Below are positions 1 to 9,763 of a stretch of 20,747 nt of DNA, in pieces. The position numbers and the translations under genes are program-made. Position 1 is the stretch's first letter. The number at the start of each line of letters is the position of its first letter. Source of the DNA: CAKTOF01 sp964523945. GTDB taxonomy: Bacteria > Bacillota > Clostridia > Oscillospirales > Oscillospiraceae. The notes beneath the pieces were generated by a model, which was not told the DNA's origin, searched no databases, and was given only the letters and a program-made list of their open reading frames with translations. The stretch spans positions 1 to 20,747 of the forward strand of contig CAZGBU010000025.1 of NCBI GenBank assembly GCA_964523945.1. The letters are read 5' to 3'.

Positions 1-17
1 AGCACACTTTGTGTGCT
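1..17. repeat. Perfect 7-bp inverted repeat at the window edge
   Basis: AGCACAC and GTGTGCT are separated by TTT. No T-tract follows on the + strand, and the other side is cut off by the window edge. It could be half of a terminator for an upstream gene reading off the edge, but this cannot be decided here. Confidence 0.35.
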
Positions 18-63
18 GCGACAAGAGCCAACTGCGCACGATTGAAAAGATTTTATTTCCCCG

Positions 64-92
64 TTGACAGGAATTTCGAATTCTTCTAGAAT
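64..92 (+). promoter_or_regulatory. Sigma-A promoter of lysA
   Basis: A consensus -35 box TTGACA (64-69) and a -10 box TAGAAT (87-92) are separated by exactly 17 bases. Transcription would start near 99, leaving a leader of about 35 nt, too short for a lysine riboswitch or T-box. The spacer holds the palindrome GAATTTCGAATTC (71-83), and TTCTAGAA (84-91) overlaps the -10 box, so a repressor site is possible but not shown. Confidence 0.8.
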
Positions 93-133
93 GATTGTAA
101 TTTGACCGCGCACAGCGCAGGGAGCGCAGAGAT

Positions 134-1378
134 ATGACAAAAAAACCGTTTGTAACAAAACAGCAGCTCGAGGCCATTGCCGCGCAGTACCCGACGCCGT
201 TCCATCTCTACGATGAGGCCGGCATCCGTGACAACGCACGGAAGCTGCGCCAGGCATTTGCCTGGAACCCGGGTTATCGGGAATACTTCGCCGTCAAAGC
301 CACACCAACGCCGGCCATTTTGAAGATCCTGCACGAAGAAGGATGCGGGACAGACTGCTCATCGCTCACCGAACTGATGATGAGTGAGCGGTGCGGTATT
401 GTCGGCGATGAGATCATGTTTTCCTCGAACGACACGCCGGCCGAGGAGTTTGTGCTCGCCGATCAGCTCGGCGCAACCATCAACCTCGATGACATCACAC
501 ACATTGACTTCCTCGAGCGCGCCATCGGTCACATTCCGGAACGGATCAGCTGCCGATACAACCCGGGCGGCAATTTCGCAATCTCCAACACGATCATGGA
601 CACTCCGGGTGAGGCGAAATACGGCATGACCCGCGCGCAAATGACTGAGGCGTTCCGCATCCTGAAAGAAAAAGGCGCAAAGGAATTTGGAATTCACGCG
701 TTTCTGGCGTCGAACACCGTCACAAATGAATACTATCCGGCACTCGCCGCGATTCTGTTCAAGACCGCAGTTGAACTCCAGCGCGAAACGGGCGTGCACA
801 TTGCATTTATCAATCTTTCCGGCGGCATCGGAATCCCCTACCGCCCCGAGCAGGAAGCCAACGACATTGCCGTGATCGGCGAGGGCGTACGGCGGATGTA
901 CGAGCAGATTCTGGTGCCGGCCGGCATGGGCGACGTTGCGATCTACACGGAGCTGGGCCGATTTATGCTCGGTCCGTACGGCCACCTGGTCACGCGTGTG
1001 ATCCATCAAAAGCACACCTATAAAGAGTACATCGGTGTCGACGCATGCGCTGCAAACCTGATGCGACCGGCTGTCTATGGCGCCTATCACCACATCACCG
1101 TCATGGGCAAGGAGGGCGCGCCGTGCGATCATATGTACGACGTGGTTGGCTCACTTTGTGAAAACTGCGATAAGTTCGCAATCGACCGCATGCTGCCGGA
1201 GATTGACATCGGCGATCTGTTGGTTATCCACGACACCGGCGCGCACGGCTTCTCGATGGGCTACAACTACAACGGCCGGCTGCGTTCGGCTGAAATCCTG
1301 CTGCGGCCAGACGGCTCTGCCGCGCTGATTCGCCGCGCCGAGACACCGGACGACTATTTTGCCACGCTGGTCTGGTAA
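134..1378 (+). CDS. lysA: Diaminopimelate decarboxylase (fold-type III PLP enzyme)
   Basis: The enzyme decarboxylates meso-diaminopimelate to L-lysine, the last step of lysine biosynthesis, in the cytosol. The 414-residue protein has the PLP lysine in YFAVKAT (K55), a glycine-rich phosphate loop SGGIGIPY, and the C-terminal active-site segments GSLCENCDKF (Cys342) and GAHGFSMGYNYNGRLR. Several motifs differ from the textbook enzyme: ELGR replaces EPGR, GIHAFLASN replaces the HxHxGS stretch, and GAHGFSM replaces GAYGFSM. I recognise these as features of a clostridial/Bacteroidetes DapDC variant, so they probably do not signal loss of function. The ATG has an AGGGAG Shine-Dalgarno 9 bases upstream. 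The gene stands alone, with its own promoter (64-92) and hairpin terminator (1392-1420). A decarboxylase for a related substrate is a less likely alternative. Confidence 0.9.
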   Translation: MTKKPFVTKQQLEAIAAQYPTPFHLYDEAGIRDNARKLRQAFAWNPGYREYFAVKATPTPAILKILHEEGCGTDCSSLTELMMSERCGIVGDEIMFSSNDTPAEEFVLADQLGATINLDDITHIDFLERAIGHIPERISCRYNPGGNFAISNTIMDTPGEAKYGMTRAQMTEAFRILKEKGAKEFGIHAFLASNTVTNEYYPALAAILFKTAVELQRETGVHIAFINLSGGIGIPYRPEQEANDIAVIGEGVRRMYEQILVPAGMGDVAIYTELGRFMLGPYGHLVTRVIHQKHTYKEYIGVDACAANLMRPAVYGAYHHITVMGKEGAPCDHMYDVVGSLCENCDKFAIDRMLPEIDIGDLLVIHDTGAHGFSMGYNYNGRLRSAEILLRPDGSAALIRRAETPDDYFATLVW

Positions 1379-1391
1379 CTGGAAAAGCACA

Positions 1392-1420
1392 GGGGGGCGC
1401 TGCCGCAGGCAGCGCCCCCT
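1392..1420. terminator. Hairpin terminator between convergent lysA and mreB
   Basis: A 13-bp GC-rich stem, closed at its base by one G-T pair, has a 3-nt GCA loop; the arms are about 1392-1404 and 1408-1420. On the + strand it is followed by TCTTTTATT, so it serves lysA well. On the - strand, where it begins 3 bases after the mreB stop, the downstream sequence is TGTGCTTTT, so termination there is plausible but weaker. Confidence 0.8.
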
Positions 1421-1423
1421 CTT

Positions 1424-2455
1424 TTATTCCTCCAGCAGCTTTTTGCGCGCGATATTGATCGTGCCCTCCTGCATCTGGTTGATCCAGCGCAGGCTCTTGC
1501 CGCAGCCGAATGCCACGCACGATTCCGCATCATCCGCCAGCGAGCAGGCAATGCCAGTACGTTCGGTAATCAGCTGCTCAAAACCCCAGACGCGGCTGCC
1601 GCCGCCAGTCAGCACAATCCCGTTTTTCGCCACATCCACCACCAGTTCCGGCTGCGTCTGCTCGAGCACCGCCGTCACCTCGTCGGCAATCTGGCGCGCC
1701 GCGCGCCGCAGCGCATCGTTTACTTCGCTCGACTGCATCAGAAACTCCTGCGGCAGGCCTGTTTTCAAGTCGCGTCCCTTGACCTGCATGGCCGGATTAT
1801 CCGGCCGCTCCGTCACGCAGCCGATCGTCATCTTGATCTCCTCTGCCGTGTTCATGCCGATGGCTACATTGTGCCGCCGGCGGACATAGCGCACGATGGC
1901 ATCGTCAAACGCATCGCCGCCGACTTTGATCGACGCAGACGTGGCAATGCTGTTCATCGACAGCACCGCGATGTCTGTCGTGCCGCCGCCGATATCGACG
2001 ACCATGTGCCCCTCAGCACCGTCGAGATTCATACCCGCGCCCAGCGCAGCGGCCAGCGGCTCCTCAATCAGATAGACACGGCGCGCGCCGGCCTCCATCG
2101 TTGCCTGGATCACGGCACGCTCTTCCACCTCTGTGATGCCGCTCGGCACACAGACGACAGCGCGCGGCTTGACCAGCGGCGCGCGCATGGCCTTTTTCAT
2201 CAGTTGCGTCAGCAGCCGACGGGTCATCTCATAGTCCGAGATCACGCCATCGCGCAGCGGCTTGAGCGCAACCACATTCCCCGGCGTCCGGCCGAGCATA
2301 TTCCGGGCCGCTGCGCCAACCTGCAGCACGCGCCCCGTTCCCCGGTCGACCGCGACGACCGATGGCTCGCGCACCACGACGCCTTTGCCCTCCACATAGA
2401 TGAGCACGTTTGATGTGCCAAGATCAATGCCAATGTCCCTTGAGAGTTTCAGCAT
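1424..2455 (-). CDS. mreB: MreB/Mbl-family rod-shape actin homologue
   Basis: Bacterial actin that polymerises under the membrane and guides lateral peptidoglycan synthesis. The 343-residue length is normal for the family. Visible motifs are the phosphate-1 loop GIDLGTSNVLIYVEGKG near the N-terminus, phosphate-2 DIGGGTTDIAVLS mid-protein, and the adenosine motif GIVLTGGGSRVWGF near the C-terminus. No mreC or mreD follows, which fits a stand-alone Mbl-like paralogue better than the mreBCD cluster, so the symbol is a family label. It is the last gene of the operon, starting 9 bases after the comF stop. Its Shine-Dalgarno (AAAGGA) is weak and distant at 12 bases, suggesting reliance on ribosomes arriving from comF. 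The common hairpin at 1392-1420 lies just past its stop. Confidence 0.9.
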   Translation of the reverse strand: MLKLSRDIGIDLGTSNVLIYVEGKGVVVREPSVVAVDRGTGRVLQVGAAARNMLGRTPGNVVALKPLRDGVISDYEMTRRLLTQLMKKAMRAPLVKPRAVVCVPSGITEVEERAVIQATMEAGARRVYLIEEPLAAALGAGMNLDGAEGHMVVDIGGGTTDIAVLSMNSIATSASIKVGGDAFDDAIVRYVRRRHNVAIGMNTAEEIKMTIGCVTERPDNPAMQVKGRDLKTGLPQEFLMQSSEVNDALRRAARQIADEVTAVLEQTQPELVVDVAKNGIVLTGGGSRVWGFEQLITERTGIACSLADDAESCVAFGCGKSLRWINQMQEGTINIARKKLLEE

Positions 2456-2464
2456 GCTGCAATC

Positions 2465-3210
2465 TTATCCTTTCCCCGGTCTGGCGGCAAGCGTGGCACA
2501 GCACACCCCGGCCGCGCCGGCTGTTTGCAGCACTCGGCTGCATTCTTCCAGGGTGGCGCCCGTCGTCACCACGTCGTCAATGAGCAAAATATGCTTTCCG
2601 GCCCAGTGTGCCGGCTGATATGCACAGTACGCGCCGAGCACGTTCGCCTTTCGCGCGCTACTCTCGTGCAGGCTTGACTGCGCGCGATTGTGCCGCGTCT
2701 TGCGCAGGCATGGCTCCGCGGGCGCGCCAAGCAGCTCNNNNNNNNNNNNNNNNNNNNNNNNNNNNNNNNNNNNNNNNNNNNNNNNNNNNNNNNNNNNNNN
2801 NNNNNNNNNNNNNNNNNNNNNNNNNNNNNNNNNNNNNCAAGCAGCTCCGCCTGGTCATAGCCGCGCTGGCGGCGGCGCCGCCGGCTGACCGGCACCCAGC
2901 TCACCAGGTCAAAACGACCGGTCAATTTTTCGCGTACACATGCGGCCAACAGCGATGCATAGGTCTGCGCATACTCCTGCCGTCCGGAGAATTTATAGCG
3001 CAGCACAGAACTGCGCACCGGCTCTTCATATGGCAGCGCGGATACGCACCGGTCATAAAACTCCCCGTCCCGCTCCAACGGCTCCATCCGCAGGATCTGC
3101 GCGGCACACTGGTCGCAGACCGGCTGCGCGCCGGGCACAAGCAGCGCATGGCAGAACACGCACTTTGGCGGAAAGAGCAGATCGAGCAGCCATTTTGCCG
3201 CGCGGATCAT
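2465..3210 (-). CDS. comF: ComF-family phosphoribosyltransferase, interrupted by an assembly gap
   Basis: Homologue of B. subtilis ComFC / E. coli GntX, linked to DNA uptake in competent bacteria; the biochemical role is not settled. The N-terminus (CVFC...CDQC) is the four-cysteine zinc ribbon, followed by RRRRQRGYDQAELL. After the gap the gene continues as LRKTRHNRAQSSLHE and the PRPP loop ILLIDDVVTTGATLEE, ending GKG-stop at 2465-2467. The two halves are in different frames as printed because the 100 N are a placeholder. Joining the identical 10-mers on either side restores one frame of 211 aa, but that product would be roughly 8-9 residues short between AELL and the TR motif, judged against recalled family sequences. 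The ATG overlaps the recD2 stop as ATGA, so translation is coupled. I see no evidence of a true frameshift. Confidence 0.88.
2728..2847. other. Assembly gap (100 N) with an identical 10-mer on each side
   Basis: The N run occupies 2738-2837. CAAGCAGCTC ends the left side (2728-2737) and begins the right side (2838-2847). One hundred N is the usual placeholder for a gap of unknown length, so coordinates to the right should not be taken as true distances. Confidence 0.97.
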
Positions 3211-5423
3211 GTGCCGCCCCCACGCAGCCGCAGCTTCAGGCCGCTGTAGCGCTTCTGCTGGCGGTCGTTTTCTGTCATCTGCGCGACAGCCTGCTCGTCT
3301 CCGACGAGAATCAGCAACTCCCGTGCACGTGTCAGCCCAGTGTAGAGCACGCTGCGCGTCATCAGCCGCGGCGAGCCCTGGAATACCGTGAGGATAACTG
3401 CACGGTACTCGCTCCCCTGTGCCTTGTGCACGGTCATCGCATAGGCCAGCTCCAGCTCACCGAGCATGTCAAACGAGTATTCCGCAACGCGGTCGTCAAA
3501 ATTGACGGTCATCGACTCCTGCTCCAAGTCAATTGCCGTAATCCGGCCGATGTCGCCGTTGAACATTCCTGTGCCGCGCGCAAGCGTGTCTGGCTTTTTC
3601 CATAGTATATCATAGTTATTGCGGATCTGCATGACCCGGTCGCCCAAGCGGAACAGGAATTCGCCGTATTTTTTCTCTGGCTTGTCCGGCGCTGGCGGAT
3701 TGAGTGCCGCCTGCAGCGCAGCGTTGAGCCGCCGGGTGCCAGTATCGTAGCGCCGATGCGGCGAGAGCACCTGAATTTCGCTCGCCGGTATCCCCATATT
3801 GTTTGGCAGGTGCGTCGCACACAGTTCGCAGATCGTCTGCACCACCGCATCTGCGCTGCGCCGCTTCAGAAAGAAAAAATCACGGTCTTTCGCCGTCAGA
3901 ACCGGCAGTTCGCCGCGGTTGACTGCGTGGGCGTTCATCACGATCAGGCTCTCGCGCGCCTGTCTGAAAATCTCCGTCAGCTGCACCACACACACCGCAC
4001 CGGAGCGGATCAGATCCGAGAATACGCTGCCCGGGCCAACCGGCGGGAGCTGATCCGGATCACCGACCAGGATCAGCCGGCACGGGTCCGGCAGCGCGTC
4101 GAGTAGCGCGTGCATCAGCGGCAGATCGATCATTGAGCACTCGTCGACAATCAACGCGTCCAGCTTCAGCGGCGAGGCCGCATCGTGTGCAAAGGCCATT
4201 TCACCGGTTTCCGGCGAAAATTGCGCCTCGAGCAACCGGTGGATGGTGGCCGCCTCCCGGCCAGTCAGCTCGCTCATCCGCTTGGCCGCGCGCCCCGTCG
4301 GCGCGGCCAGCTCAGTCGACAGGCCCATTGCGTCGAACAGTGCAAGGATGCCGTTGACTGTTGTTGTTTTACCCGTGCCGGGGCCGCCAGTCAAGATCAT
4401 CAGGCTGTGCTCCGCCGCGGCACGGATCGCCTCGCGCTGCTGTGGCGCATAGCGGATGCCGAGCGTATGCTCCAGCGCTTCGAGCTGCTGCGGCAGATCC
4501 GCCGGCGCATCCTGCCCCGGCTCTGCAGCCATGTGCAAAATACGCACAGCCGCCTCTGTCTCAGCCTCATACAGCTCCGGCAGATAACATGCGCGCAGGT
4601 TTGCCACCTCGCCAAGCTTCACCCGCCCGGCCGCCTGGAGATTGTCCAGCGCAATCTCAACCGTCTCGCGGTCGAGATCCAGCAGGCGCATGGTTGCATC
4701 GATCAGCTTGTCCACTGGCAGGAATGCATGCCCGTTGCCCAGGTTGTGGCGCAGTTCAAACAAAGTTCCCGCCTCGACACGGCGCGCATCGTCCGCCGCA
4801 ACGCCCAGACTGACTGCAAATGCATCCACAGCTGCGAATCCGGCATGGAACGGCGCAAGCGTCAGCGCATACGGATCCTCGCGCACCGTCTCCACGGCGA
4901 ACTCGCCGTATTCCCGATACAGCCGCAGCGCCAGTTCCACCGGTAAGTTGTGGCCGGCCAAAAACTCGATCAGGCGGCGGACGCCGACCTGCCGGCGAAA
5001 GCTCTCGCCGATCTCCTGTGCCTTTTTCGGTGAAATGCCGGAGATTTCGGTCAGACGCTCCGGCGTCTCATCCAGCACGCGCAGCGCGTCAGCGCCAAAG
5101 CGACGGACGATCTTTGCCGCCGTCTTTTCCCCAACCCCCCTGATGCTCCGCCCTGACAGATAGGCCAGGATCTCCTGCTCGGACTGCGGCATCTGCCGCT
5201 CCAGGAATTCTGCCTGGAACTGCTCGCCAAACGTCGCATGCGTGACCCAACGCCCGGTGATGGCCAGCCGTTCGCCCACGGACACAAGCGGAATGACGCC
5301 CACAACCGTGACCGTCTCCCCCGCCTCTGTCCGCAGGCGCAATACGGTATATCCATTCTCCGCGTTCTGAAACACCACGCCGACAACTGCGCCGCGCAGG
5401 AGTTCCTGCTCAACCTGGTTCAA
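3207..5423 (-). CDS. recD2: RecD2-type ATP-dependent 5'-3' DNA helicase
   Basis: Superfamily 1B helicase, the RecBC-independent RecD2 type, acting in DNA repair and replication-fork maintenance. Order of parts: an N-terminal OB-like segment; helix-hairpin-helix motifs (SGRSIRGVGEKTAAK and ISGISPKKAQEI, about residues 90-140); Walker A GGPGTGKTTT (near residue 346); Walker B VDECSMID (near 425); GDPDQLPPVGPGS; and C-terminal motifs AMTVHKAQGSEY and LYTGLTRARELL. I place the start at the TTG at 5423, giving 738 aa, rather than the longer frame to 5471. This TTG has a GGAGAG Shine-Dalgarno 6 bases upstream, overlaps the preceding stop as TTGA, and yields the expected family N-terminus (LNQVEQELLRGAVVGVVFQN). 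The stop overlaps the comF ATG (ATGA). Confidence 0.93.
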   Translation of the reverse strand: MNQVEQELLRGAVVGVVFQNAENGYTVLRLRTEAGETVTVVGVIPLVSVGERLAITGRWVTHATFGEQFQAEFLERQMPQSEQEILAYLSGRSIRGVGEKTAAKIVRRFGADALRVLDETPERLTEISGISPKKAQEIGESFRRQVGVRRLIEFLAGHNLPVELALRLYREYGEFAVETVREDPYALTLAPFHAGFAAVDAFAVSLGVAADDARRVEAGTLFELRHNLGNGHAFLPVDKLIDATMRLLDLDRETVEIALDNLQAAGRVKLGEVANLRACYLPELYEAETEAAVRILHMAAEPGQDAPADLPQQLEALEHTLGIRYAPQQREAIRAAAEHSLMILTGGPGTGKTTTVNGILALFDAMGLSTELAAPTGRAAKRMSELTGREAATIHRLLEAQFSPETGEMAFAHDAASPLKLDALIVDECSMIDLPLMHALLDALPDPCRLILVGDPDQLPPVGPGSVFSDLIRSGAVCVVQLTEIFRQARESLIVMNAHAVNRGELPVLTAKDRDFFFLKRRSADAVVQTICELCATHLPNNMGIPASEIQVLSPHRRYDTGTRRLNAALQAALNPPAPDKPEKKYGEFLFRLGDRVMQIRNNYDILWKKPDTLARGTGMFNGDIGRITAIDLEQESMTVNFDDRVAEYSFDMLGELELAYAMTVHKAQGSEYRAVILTVFQGSPRLMTRSVLYTGLTRARELLILVGDEQAVAQMTENDRQQKRYSGLKLRLRGGGT

Positions 5424-5746
5424 TGCTCTCTCTCCGTTTTCCAGACTTCTGGCACGGCCTGTTCGCCGCACAGTTCAATCGTCTCGTCTTCCGCCAGCCG
5501 CTGCGCTCTTTCCCGGCCAAGTTGGCTCAGGCCGCAGTCGACAACCAGGATCCGCGTGCGCATCAGGCCGGAATCGCACAGAAAGCGATAGGAGCGCACA
5601 CGCTGCTGCAGATCCTCTGCATCGCCGCGCGCTTCAAGCAACACACAGTCCTCCCTTGCGGGCAGCAAAAGCGCCGCGCCAATGACCCAAATCACCAGAA
5701 CAATCCCGGCAGCTGCCAGCGCGCAGACAACAAGCTCCACCAGCAT
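5420..5746 (-). CDS. Small membrane-anchored protein of unknown function
   Basis: 108 residues. A hydrophobic helix at residues 2-25 (LVELVVCALAAAGIVLVIWV and onward) is followed by a soluble domain with the stretches DAEDLQQRVRSYRFLCDSG and RILVVDCGLSQLGRERAQRL. I chose the ATG at 5746 over the one at 5761 because the sequence GGAGG, 8 bases upstream of 5746, is an excellent ribosome site and would otherwise be buried in the coding region. It is the first gene of the operon and overlaps recD2 by 4 bases. Short proteins with one N-terminal helix and a VDCG-type strand occur upstream of recD2-like genes in clostridia, to my recollection; no function is known to me. The tight coupling suggests it is expressed with recD2. 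Confidence 0.8.
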   Translation of the reverse strand: MLVELVVCALAAAGIVLVIWVIGAALLLPAREDCVLLEARGDAEDLQQRVRSYRFLCDSGLMRTRILVVDCGLSQLGRERAQRLAEDETIELCGEQAVPEVWKTEREH

Positions 5747-5812
5747 CCCGTTCACCTCCATGCGCCATGCTATGCACGGCGCAGCAAGTCCTGTGATGCC
5801 GGTACAAAGATT

Positions 5813-5841
5813 ATTCTACACGATTTCCACCATAAAGGGAA
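5813..5841 (-). promoter_or_regulatory. Possible promoter of the small membrane protein-recD2-comF-mreB operon
   Basis: On the - strand, TAGAAT (5813-5818) is a good -10 box, but the sequence 17 bases upstream is TTCCCT (5836-5841), only a 3-of-6 match to the -35 consensus. It sits directly after the tuf terminator, where a promoter is needed, so position supports it more than sequence does. Confidence 0.35.
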
Positions 5842-5842
5842 G

Positions 5843-5882
5843 AAAAAAAGCGGGCAGAAACGGAATCGTTTCTGCCCGCTTT
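5843..5882 (-). terminator. Strong intrinsic terminator of tuf
   Basis: A perfect 16-bp stem (arms 5847-5862 and 5867-5882, GAAT loop), counting the A-T pairs at its base, runs on the - strand into an uninterrupted tract of seven T (5843-5849). It begins 14 bases after the tuf stop and closes the rpoB-to-tuf block. Confidence 0.93.
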
Positions 5883-5896
5883 GAAGCAATCGGAGA

Positions 5897-7099
5897 TTAG
5901 CCCTCGATCTCGATGACGACGCCGGAACCAACCGTGCGGCCGCCCTCACGGATGGCGAAGCGGAGGCCCTTCTCAATGGCGATCGGGGTGATCAGCTCGA
6001 CATCCATGTCAATGTTGTCGCCCGGCATGCACATCTCAACACCCTCGGGCAGGGAGATGATACCGGTCACGTCAGTGGTACGGAAGTAGAACTGCGGACG
6101 ATAGTTGTTGAAGAACGGGGTATGACGGCCGCCCTCTTCCTTGGACAGGACGTAGACCTGGCCCTTAAACTTCGTGTGCGGCTTGATGGAGCCGGGTTTC
6201 GCGAGAACCTGACCGCGCTCGATGCCCTTCTTGTCAACACCACGCAGCAGCAGGCCGACATTGTCGCCAGCCTCGGCGAAGTCGAGCAGCTTGTGGAACA
6301 TCTCGATATCGGTGACAACGGTGCTCTTGATCTCATCGGCCAGACCGACGATCTCAACCGGCTCATTCTTGTTGATCTTACCACGCTCGACACGGCCGGT
6401 GGCAACGGTGCCGCGGCCCGAGATAGTGAACACGTCCTCGACCGGGCACAGGAACGGCAGGGTGTCGTCACGCGGCGGGGTCGGGATGTAGTTGTCAACC
6501 GCGTCCATGAGCTCCTTGATGCAGGCATACTCCGGCGCGTTCGGATCGGTGGACTCGGAAGCCAGCGCATTGAGCGCGGAACCGCGGATGATCGGGATGT
6601 CGTCGCCCGGGAAGTTGTAACCGGTGAGAACCTCGCGGACTTCCATCTCAACGAGCTCAAGCAGCTCCTCATCATCGACCTGATCGCACTTGTTCAGGAA
6701 GACAACGATGGCCGGCACGCCAACCTGGCGGGCAAGCAGGATGTGCTCTTTCGTCTGCGCCATCGGGCCGTCGGAGGCGGCGATGACGAGGATCGCGCCG
6801 TCCATCTGCGCGGCGCCCGTGATCATGTTCTTGATATAGTCGGCGTGTCCCGGGCAGTCAACGTGTGCATAGTGGCGGGCCTCGGTCTCGTACTCAACGT
6901 GCGCAGTGTTGATCGTGATGCCGCGCTCGCGCTCCTCCGGGGCCTTGTCGATGCTGGCGTAGTCCTCAAACTCGGCCTTGCCCTGCAGCGCCAGCCACTT
7001 GGTGATAGCGGCGGTCAGGGTCGTCTTGCCGTGGTCGACGTGGCCGATGGTACCAATGTTTACATGGGGTTTGGTTCTTTCAAATTTCTGCTTCGCCAT
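5897..7099 (-). CDS. tuf: Translation elongation factor Tu
   Basis: GTPase that carries aminoacyl-tRNA to the ribosomal A site. The 400-residue protein has the P-loop GHVDHGKT (19-26), the switch-I region ERERGITINTAHVEY, DCPGHAD, and the base-specificity motif NKCD, followed by complete domains 2 and 3. The start is the ATG at 7099 (MAKQKFERTKPHVNIG); an in-frame extension to 7132 has no family support, and GGAGG lies 9 bases before 7099. The gene follows fusA by 93 bases and has its own promoter in that gap (7157-7185), which would allow extra tuf mRNA beyond read-through from the str operon. Only one tuf copy is visible here; a second elsewhere is possible. Confidence 0.98.
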   Translation of the reverse strand: MAKQKFERTKPHVNIGTIGHVDHGKTTLTAAITKWLALQGKAEFEDYASIDKAPEERERGITINTAHVEYETEARHYAHVDCPGHADYIKNMITGAAQMDGAILVIAASDGPMAQTKEHILLARQVGVPAIVVFLNKCDQVDDEELLELVEMEVREVLTGYNFPGDDIPIIRGSALNALASESTDPNAPEYACIKELMDAVDNYIPTPPRDDTLPFLCPVEDVFTISGRGTVATGRVERGKINKNEPVEIVGLADEIKSTVVTDIEMFHKLLDFAEAGDNVGLLLRGVDKKGIERGQVLAKPGSIKPHTKFKGQVYVLSKEEGGRHTPFFNNYRPQFYFRTTDVTGIISLPEGVEMCMPGDNIDMDVELITPIAIEKGLRFAIREGGRTVGSGVVIEIEG

Positions 7100-7156
7100 T
7101 GAAAAAATCCTCCTTGTAGTGATTGAATTCAAACAAAGCTCATTTCAGTCGTAGTA

Positions 7157-7185
7157 AATATACTACATTTCACCGAGCTTGGCAA
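7157..7185 (-). promoter_or_regulatory. tuf promoter in the fusA-tuf gap, with dyad over the -10 box
   Basis: On the - strand TTGCCA (7180-7185) and TATATT (7157-7162) are 17 bases apart. The -35 box begins 8 bases after the fusA stop codon. A perfect dyad GTAGTA-AATA-TACTAC (7151-7166) covers the -10 box. Confidence 0.75.
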
Positions 7186-7192
7186 GTGCGAT

Positions 7193-9274
<2,082 letters not shown>

Positions 9275-9292
9275 GCTGTTTCCCTCCGTCGC

Positions 9293-9763
9293 TTACCAGC
9301 GGAAATGCGAGAACGCCTTGTTGGCCTCGGCCATCTTGTGCGTGTCCTCACGCTTTTTGACCGCGGAGCCAGTCCCGTTGCAGGCGTCCATGATCTCGGC
9401 GGCGAGGCGCTCTTTCATCGTTTTCTCGCTGCGGGCGCGGCTGTAGTTGGTCAGCCAGCGCAGGCCGAGCGTCTGCCGGCGCTCGGGCCGCACCTCGATC
9501 GGCACCTGGTAGGTGGCGCCGCCGACGCGGCGGGACTTGACCTCCAGCGACGGCATGATGTTTTCCATCGCCTGCTGGAACGCGTCGAGCCCGGATTTTC
9601 CGGTCTTCTCCTCGATGATGGAGAAAGCACCGTAGACGACTTTCTGGGCAACGCCCTTCTTGCCGTCGAGCATAATGCTGTTGATCAGCTTGGTAACCAG
9701 AACGGAATTATAGATTGGATCCGGCAGGATCTCTCTTTTGGGTACATTCCCTCTTCTGGGCAC
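9293..9763 (-). CDS. rpsG: Small-subunit ribosomal protein S7
   Basis: 156 residues, the normal length. S7 binds the 3' major domain of 16S rRNA and nucleates assembly of the 30S head. Recognised by MPRRGNVPKREILPDP, the basic central stretch SRRVGGATYQVPIEV and the C-terminal KKREDTHKMAEANKAFSHFRW region. The start codon is GTG at 9763, supported by AAGGAGGG 7 bases upstream. It follows rpsL after an unusually long gap of 139 bases that contains secondary structure, and precedes fusA by 18 bases. Confidence 0.97.
   Translation of the reverse strand: MPRRGNVPKREILPDPIYNSVLVTKLINSIMLDGKKGVAQKVVYGAFSIIEEKTGKSGLDAFQQAMENIMPSLEVKSRRVGGATYQVPIEVRPERRQTLGLRWLTNYSRARSEKTMKERLAAEIMDACNGTGSAVKKREDTHKMAEANKAFSHFRW

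Noticed and set aside
1..133. Lysine riboswitch or T-box upstream of lysA
   Set aside because: The promoter at 64-92 leaves only about 35 nt of leader, and no terminator/antiterminator pair is present.
359..1132. A 257-codon - strand open frame within lysA
   Set aside because: It is antisense to a clear enzyme gene and has no start signal.
2566..2737. A true frameshift in comF
   Set aside because: The apparent frame change coincides with a placeholder gap; the correct frame continues to the family C-terminus at 2465.
5424..5471. Longer recD2 start
   Set aside because: The extra 16 residues lie inside the upstream gene and match no family N-terminus, whereas the TTG at 5423 has a good ribosome site and a 4-bp overlap.
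6122..7102. A 326-codon + strand open frame opposite tuf
   Set aside because: Antisense shadow of tuf; similar shadows lie opposite fusA and are explained the same way.
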